Below are positions 5,426 through 8,695 of a stretch of DNA of 8,695 nucleotides, piece after piece. Position 1 is the first letter of the stretch. Every line of letters starts with the position of its first letter. Origin of the DNA: Frankiaceae bacterium (GTDB taxonomy: Bacteria > Actinomycetota > Actinomycetes > Frankiales > Frankiaceae); NCBI GenBank assembly GCA_030840885.1, contig JAVEDQ010000137.1, positions 1 through 8,695 of the forward strand, read 5' to 3'. A program made the translations under genes and the position numbers. The notes beneath the pieces were generated by a model. The model was not told where the DNA came from and searched no databases. It was given only the letters and a program-made list of their open reading frames with translations.

Positions 5426-6760
5426 TCAGGTCCGCCTACCGTCCCGTTCCTTGCTCCGCACGCGGATCGAGAGCTCGATGGGCGTACCCGCGAACCCGAA
5501 GTCCTCCCGCAGCCGGCGCTCGAGGAATCGGCGGTAGCCGGCCTCGAGGAACCCGGTCGTGAAGACGACGAAGCGGGGCGGGCAGGCGTCGGCCTGCGTG
5601 GCGAACAAGATCTTGGGCAGCTTGCCACCGCGGGACGGCGGGGGCGTCGCGGCCGTGACCTCGGCGAGCCAGGCGTTCAGCCGACCGGTCGAGATGCGCT
5701 GCTCCCAGCCCGCCAGCGAGGTGCGGAGGCCGGCCGCGAGCTTCTCGACAGCACGGCCGGTGCGGGCGGAGACGTTGACCCGCGGCGCCCACGCGTACCG
5801 CCCGAGATCGCGCTCGATCTCGTGGTCGAGGTCGTAGCGCCGGTCGTCGTCGACGAGGTCCCACTTGTTGAACGCCAGCACGAGCGCCCGGCCGGCGTCG
5901 GCGGCCATGGACAGGATGCGCTGGTCCTGCTCGGTGAGCGGCTCCCCCGCGTCGAGCAGCACCATGGCGACCTCGGCGTCCTCGAGTGCCTGCTCGGTGC
6001 GCAGCGACGAGTAGTACTCCGCACCCGACGCCTCGCGGACCTTGCGACGCAACCCCGCTGTGTCGACGAAGCGCCACGTCTGTCCGCCGAGCTCGATCAG
6101 CGAGTCCACGGGGTCGCGGGTCGTGCCGGCGACGGAGTCCACGAGCACCCGCTCGGCGCCCGCGAGCCGGTTGAGCAACGACGACTTGCCGACGTTCGGC
6201 CGGCCGAGCAGCGCCACCCGGCGCGGCCCGCCCGCGGGGGCGTCCAGCACCTCTGCGGGCGCGTTCGGCAGCTTCGCGAGCACGGCGTCGAGCAGGTCGC
6301 CCGAGGAACGCCCGTGCAAGGCCGAGACGGGATGCGGCTCGCCGAGCCCGAGGCCCCACAGCAGGGTGGCGTCGGCTTCGACCCGCTCGGAGTCGACCTT
6401 GTTGGCGGCCACGACGACCGGCCGCCCCGACCGCTGCAGAACCCGGGCGACGGCGTCGTCGGCGTCGGTCGCGCCCACCGTCGCGTCCACGACGAACAGC
6501 ACGACGTCGGCGGTGTCGGCCGCGAGCCGGGCCTGCTGCGAGACCGCAGCCGCCAGCCCCCGTGCGTCGCGTTCCCAGCCGCCGGTGTCGACGAGCGTGA
6601 AGCGCCGGCCGCTCCAGGCGGCGTCGTAGGCGACGCGGTCGCGGGTGACGCCGGGAACGTCCTCCACGACGGCGGCCCGCTCGCCGAGGATGCGGTTCAC
6701 CAGCGTCGACTTGCCGACGTTCGGGCGGCCGACGACGGCGACCACCGGGACGGTGACCAT
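5426..6760 (-). CDS. der: Ribosome-assembly GTPase Der (EngA)
   Basis: A 444-residue GTPase with two tandem G domains and a C-terminal KH-like domain, needed for maturation of the 50S subunit. Domain 1 shows GRPNVGKS (11-18), the switch-I Thr39 in GVTRDR, DTGG (58-61) and NKVD (120-123). Domain 2 shows GRPNVGKS (186-193), GTTRD (212-216), DTAG (233-236), NKWD (298-301) and VSARTG (330-335). The rest (about 350-440) is the KH-like part. All nucleotide-binding motifs are intact and the length is normal. The start ATG at 6758-6760 shares one base with the cmk stop (TGATG), so translation is probably coupled. Last gene of the tyrA-cmk-der cluster. Confidence 0.98.
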   Translation of the reverse strand: MVTVPVVAVVGRPNVGKSTLVNRILGERAAVVEDVPGVTRDRVAYDAAWSGRRFTLVDTGGWERDARGLAAAVSQQARLAADTADVVLFVVDATVGATDADDAVARVLQRSGRPVVVAANKVDSERVEADATLLWGLGLGEPHPVSALHGRSSGDLLDAVLAKLPNAPAEVLDAPAGGPRRVALLGRPNVGKSSLLNRLAGAERVLVDSVAGTTRDPVDSLIELGGQTWRFVDTAGLRRKVREASGAEYYSSLRTEQALEDAEVAMVLLDAGEPLTEQDQRILSMAADAGRALVLAFNKWDLVDDDRRYDLDHEIERDLGRYAWAPRVNVSARTGRAVEKLAAGLRTSLAGWEQRISTGRLNAWLAEVTAATPPPSRGGKLPKILFATQADACPPRFVVFTTGFLEAGYRRFLERRLREDFGFAGTPIELSIRVRSKERDGRRT

Positions 6761-7464
6761 CAGACCCGCGCCTCGGTGACCCGGGCGACGATGATGTCGG
6801 CGACCTCGTCGGCGGCCATGGTCGTCGAGTCGATCACGAGGGCATCCTCGGGCTGCACGAGCGGGCTCGCCGACCGGCCGCTGTCGAGCGTGTCGCGGCG
6901 CTCGAGCTCGGAGTGGGTGCGGGCGACCGCGTCGTCGTTCTGCTCGCCGAGTTCGGCGCTGCGCCGCAGCGCGCGCACCGCCGTGCTGGCGGTCAGGAAC
7001 AGCTTGACCTGGGCGTCCGGAGCCACGACCGTGCCGATGTCGCGGCCCTCGACGACGATGCCGGGCTCGGCGGCGGTGACCAGCTCACGCTGACGGCGAA
7101 CGAGCTCGCGGCGCACCGCGGGGACGGCCGAGACGGCGGAGACGGCGTTGGTGACCGACCGGGTGCGGATCGGCTCGGTGACGTCGACCCCGTCGATGGT
7201 GATGGCCGGCGCGTCCGGATCGGTGTCGATGCACAGCAGCACCTGCTCGGCCATCTCCGACAGCGTCTCGGCGTCCTCGACGTCGACGCGGCGCTCGAGG
7301 GCCAGCCAGGTGAGAGCGCGGTACATGGCGCCGGTGTCGAGGTAGCGCAGGCCCAGCCGACGGGCCACCGCGCGCGCGACGGTGCTCTTGCCGGAACCGC
7401 CGGGTCCGTCGACCGCGACCACCAGGGGTGCGGGGTTGTCGGGACCGGGACCGGACTGCTGCAC
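6760..7464 (-). CDS. cmk: Cytidylate (CMP/dCMP) kinase
   Basis: A 234-residue nucleoside monophosphate kinase that phosphorylates CMP and dCMP with ATP, feeding CTP and dCTP pools. Visible motifs are the P-loop GPGGSGKS (20-27), DTGAMYR (43-49) for substrate binding, [11 protein letters not shown] (108-118), and EGRDIGT (139-145). The start is uncertain. GTG at 7462-7464 has an AGCAGG 5 bases upstream and gives a normal-length enzyme. In-frame GTG at 7477-7479 (five residues longer) and GTG at 7510-7512 (16 residues longer) lack a ribosome binding site. The stop overlaps the der start by one base. It is separated from tyrA by about 113 bases with no strong terminator, and cotranscription is expected but not shown. 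Confidence 0.96.
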   Translation of the reverse strand: MQQSGPGPDNPAPLVVAVDGPGGSGKSTVARAVARRLGLRYLDTGAMYRALTWLALERRVDVEDAETLSEMAEQVLLCIDTDPDAPAITIDGVDVTEPIRTRSVTNAVSAVSAVPAVRRELVRRQRELVTAAEPGIVVEGRDIGTVVAPDAQVKLFLTASTAVRALRRSAELGEQNDDAVARTHSELERRDTLDSGRSASPLVQPEDALVIDSTTMAADEVADIIVARVTEARV

Positions 7465-7577
7465 CTGAACCTGCTTCACGAGACGACGGCATAAAGAGTT
7501 GACGCACCACACACGAGTGACGCGGGCGAGACGACCGCCGCTGCATCAGACCTTCCCAAGATACGTGGAGCCGTCTG

Positions 7578-8684
7578 TCAGTCCCGGCGGTAGGCGGTCC
7601 AGCCGCCGGCACCCAGCTGCCCGAGCAGTATCGGGGCGTCCCCTCGGGCGACCGCCAGTTCCAACACTCCGCGCGGAGCGTCGCGGTTGTGCTCGACCCG
7701 CATGTCCTCGATGTTGACGCCCCAGTCCCCGACCGCGGCGAACAGCTTCGCCAGCTGCCCGGGTTCGTCGGAGATGACCACGCCGACCCAGGTCCAGTCC
7801 GGGGTGACCTGCCCGACCTTGGTGGGGAGCCTCCGCCGGGCGGAGCCGCCGACGGCGAAGGAGTCGCGCACCGCGATGCCGATCGCCTCCGGGCTGCCGT
7901 CGCGCAGTACCGACGCGAGCGCCGAGAGCGCGATGGCGAGCCGGTCGAGACCGTCAGCGACCGGCCGCCGGTTGCCCTCCAGGATCGACGCCCACAGCGC
8001 CGGGTCGCTCTCCGCCAGCCGGGTGGTGTCGCGGAAGCCCTGCCCGGCGAGCTGGAAGTCGTCGTCGGCCAACGGCGAGCTGAGTCCGGCGAGCAGGCTG
8101 CTGGCGACCTGCGGCACGTGGGAGAGCAGCGCCATCGCCGCGTCGTGCTGCTCGGGCGGGGCCAGCACCGGCACGGCACCGCAGGTGCGCGCGACGAACT
8201 CCGCCGCGCCCGCGGCGTCGGGCGAGGTGTCCGGGGTCGGGCAGAGCACCCAGGTCCGGTCCCGGAACAGGTCCCCGCGCGCCGAGGCGGCACCCCCGCG
8301 TTCCCGTCCCGCCACGGGGTGCGCGGGGCAGAAGGCGGTCAGGTCGCAGCCGAGGGCTTCCGCTTCGGCCACCGGCGTCACCTTGACGCTTGCGACGTCA
8401 CTGGAGGTCGCGGCGAGCCCGCTCTTCTGCAGGTCGAGCAGCACCGCCGCGACGGCATGCGGCGGTACGGCGAGCACGGCATGGTCGACGGTCTCCCCCA
8501 CCGCCCACGGCCGACCGGCGCCAAGGGCGCAGGCGAGGCGCACCTGCTCGTCGTCGGTGTCGCGCAGCAGCACCTCGACCCCGGCCGCGGACAGGGCGAT
8601 GCCGACACTGGCCCCGATCAGGCCCGCGCCGACGATCCCGACGCGCTGTAGCGCCTGATCCGGTGGCGTCTGATCCTGCGGCAA
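7578..8684 (-). CDS. tyrA: Prephenate dehydrogenase with C-terminal ACT domain
   Basis: A 368-residue enzyme that oxidatively decarboxylates prephenate to 4-hydroxyphenylpyruvate in tyrosine synthesis. The N-terminal Rossmann fold has GAGLIG (19-24), with SVK at 99-101 and the catalytic HPVAGRERGG at 122-131 (His122). An all-helical dimer domain follows. From about residue 298 an ACT domain (WVGVVISDEPGQLAKLF, then GVNIEDMRVEH) is expected to bind an amino acid, most likely tyrosine, for feedback control. The listed start is TTG at 8682-8684, the only plausible start before the Rossmann strand. It has no well-spaced Shine-Dalgarno, and the frame stays open to the window edge at 8695, so the true start may lie outside. 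First visible gene of the tyrA-cmk-der cluster. Confidence 0.95.
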   Translation of the reverse strand: MPQDQTPPDQALQRVGIVGAGLIGASVGIALSAAGVEVLLRDTDDEQVRLACALGAGRPWAVGETVDHAVLAVPPHAVAAVLLDLQKSGLAATSSDVASVKVTPVAEAEALGCDLTAFCPAHPVAGRERGGAASARGDLFRDRTWVLCPTPDTSPDAAGAAEFVARTCGAVPVLAPPEQHDAAMALLSHVPQVASSLLAGLSSPLADDDFQLAGQGFRDTTRLAESDPALWASILEGNRRPVADGLDRLAIALSALASVLRDGSPEAIGIAVRDSFAVGGSARRRLPTKVGQVTPDWTWVGVVISDEPGQLAKLFAAVGDWGVNIEDMRVEHNRDAPRGVLELAVARGDAPILLGQLGAGGWTAYRRD

Positions 8685-8695
8685 CCCGGCCGCCG

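Noticed and set aside
5822..7093. 423-codon plus-strand open frame across der and cmk
   Set aside because: It crosses two overlapping housekeeping genes on the other strand, and its translation has no domain signature.
7110..7160. Short GACGGC/GAGACGG repeats in cmk
   Set aside because: They encode [10 protein letters not shown], a normal conserved segment of cytidylate kinases, so they need no special explanation.

Overview
The window is very GC-rich, uses GTG and TTG starts freely, and carries the tyrA-cmk-der order typical of Actinomycetia. It is most likely chromosomal DNA from a high-GC actinobacterium; a Geodermatophilales- or Pseudonocardiales-like source is a guess, and no genus can be assigned from the sequence alone. 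No CRISPR array, insertion sequence, integrase or phage gene is visible.

Left part (1-640), a small accessory-looking patch. The first 92 bases are the 5' end of a minus-strand acyltransferase-3 (OafA-like) gene. Its Shine-Dalgarno is excellent, but the codon at the start position is ATC rather than ATG. Next is a plus-strand relic of a short-type aldo/keto reductase whose N-terminal signature is joined, out of frame, to its C-terminal tail, so almost the whole enzyme is deleted. A complete minus-strand tRNA-Pro(GGG) follows.

Middle part (640-4119), four minus-strand genes that read as one transcription unit in the order uppP, dedA, a secreted lipoprotein phosphoesterase (PF04185 type), and an aldo/keto reductase. 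uppP and dedA overlap by 4 bases (ATGA), dedA and the lipoprotein gene are 17 bases apart, and the reductase follows after 38 bases. UppP dephosphorylates undecaprenyl diphosphate, and DedA proteins of the UptA type return undecaprenyl phosphate across the membrane. The unit therefore looks like a lipid-carrier recycling module with an extra extracytoplasmic phosphatase, which is the most interesting arrangement in the window.

Right part. A divergent plus-strand amidohydrolase gene (4298-5386) appears to be transcribed as a leaderless mRNA. It converges on der, with a GC-rich hairpin and a 15-base tandem duplication between the two genes. The minus-strand housekeeping cluster tyrA (prephenate dehydrogenase with an ACT domain), cmk (cytidylate kinase) and der (double GTPase for ribosome assembly) fills 5426-8684. 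cmk and der are coupled by a TGATG junction. The upstream end of tyrA lies at or just beyond the window edge.
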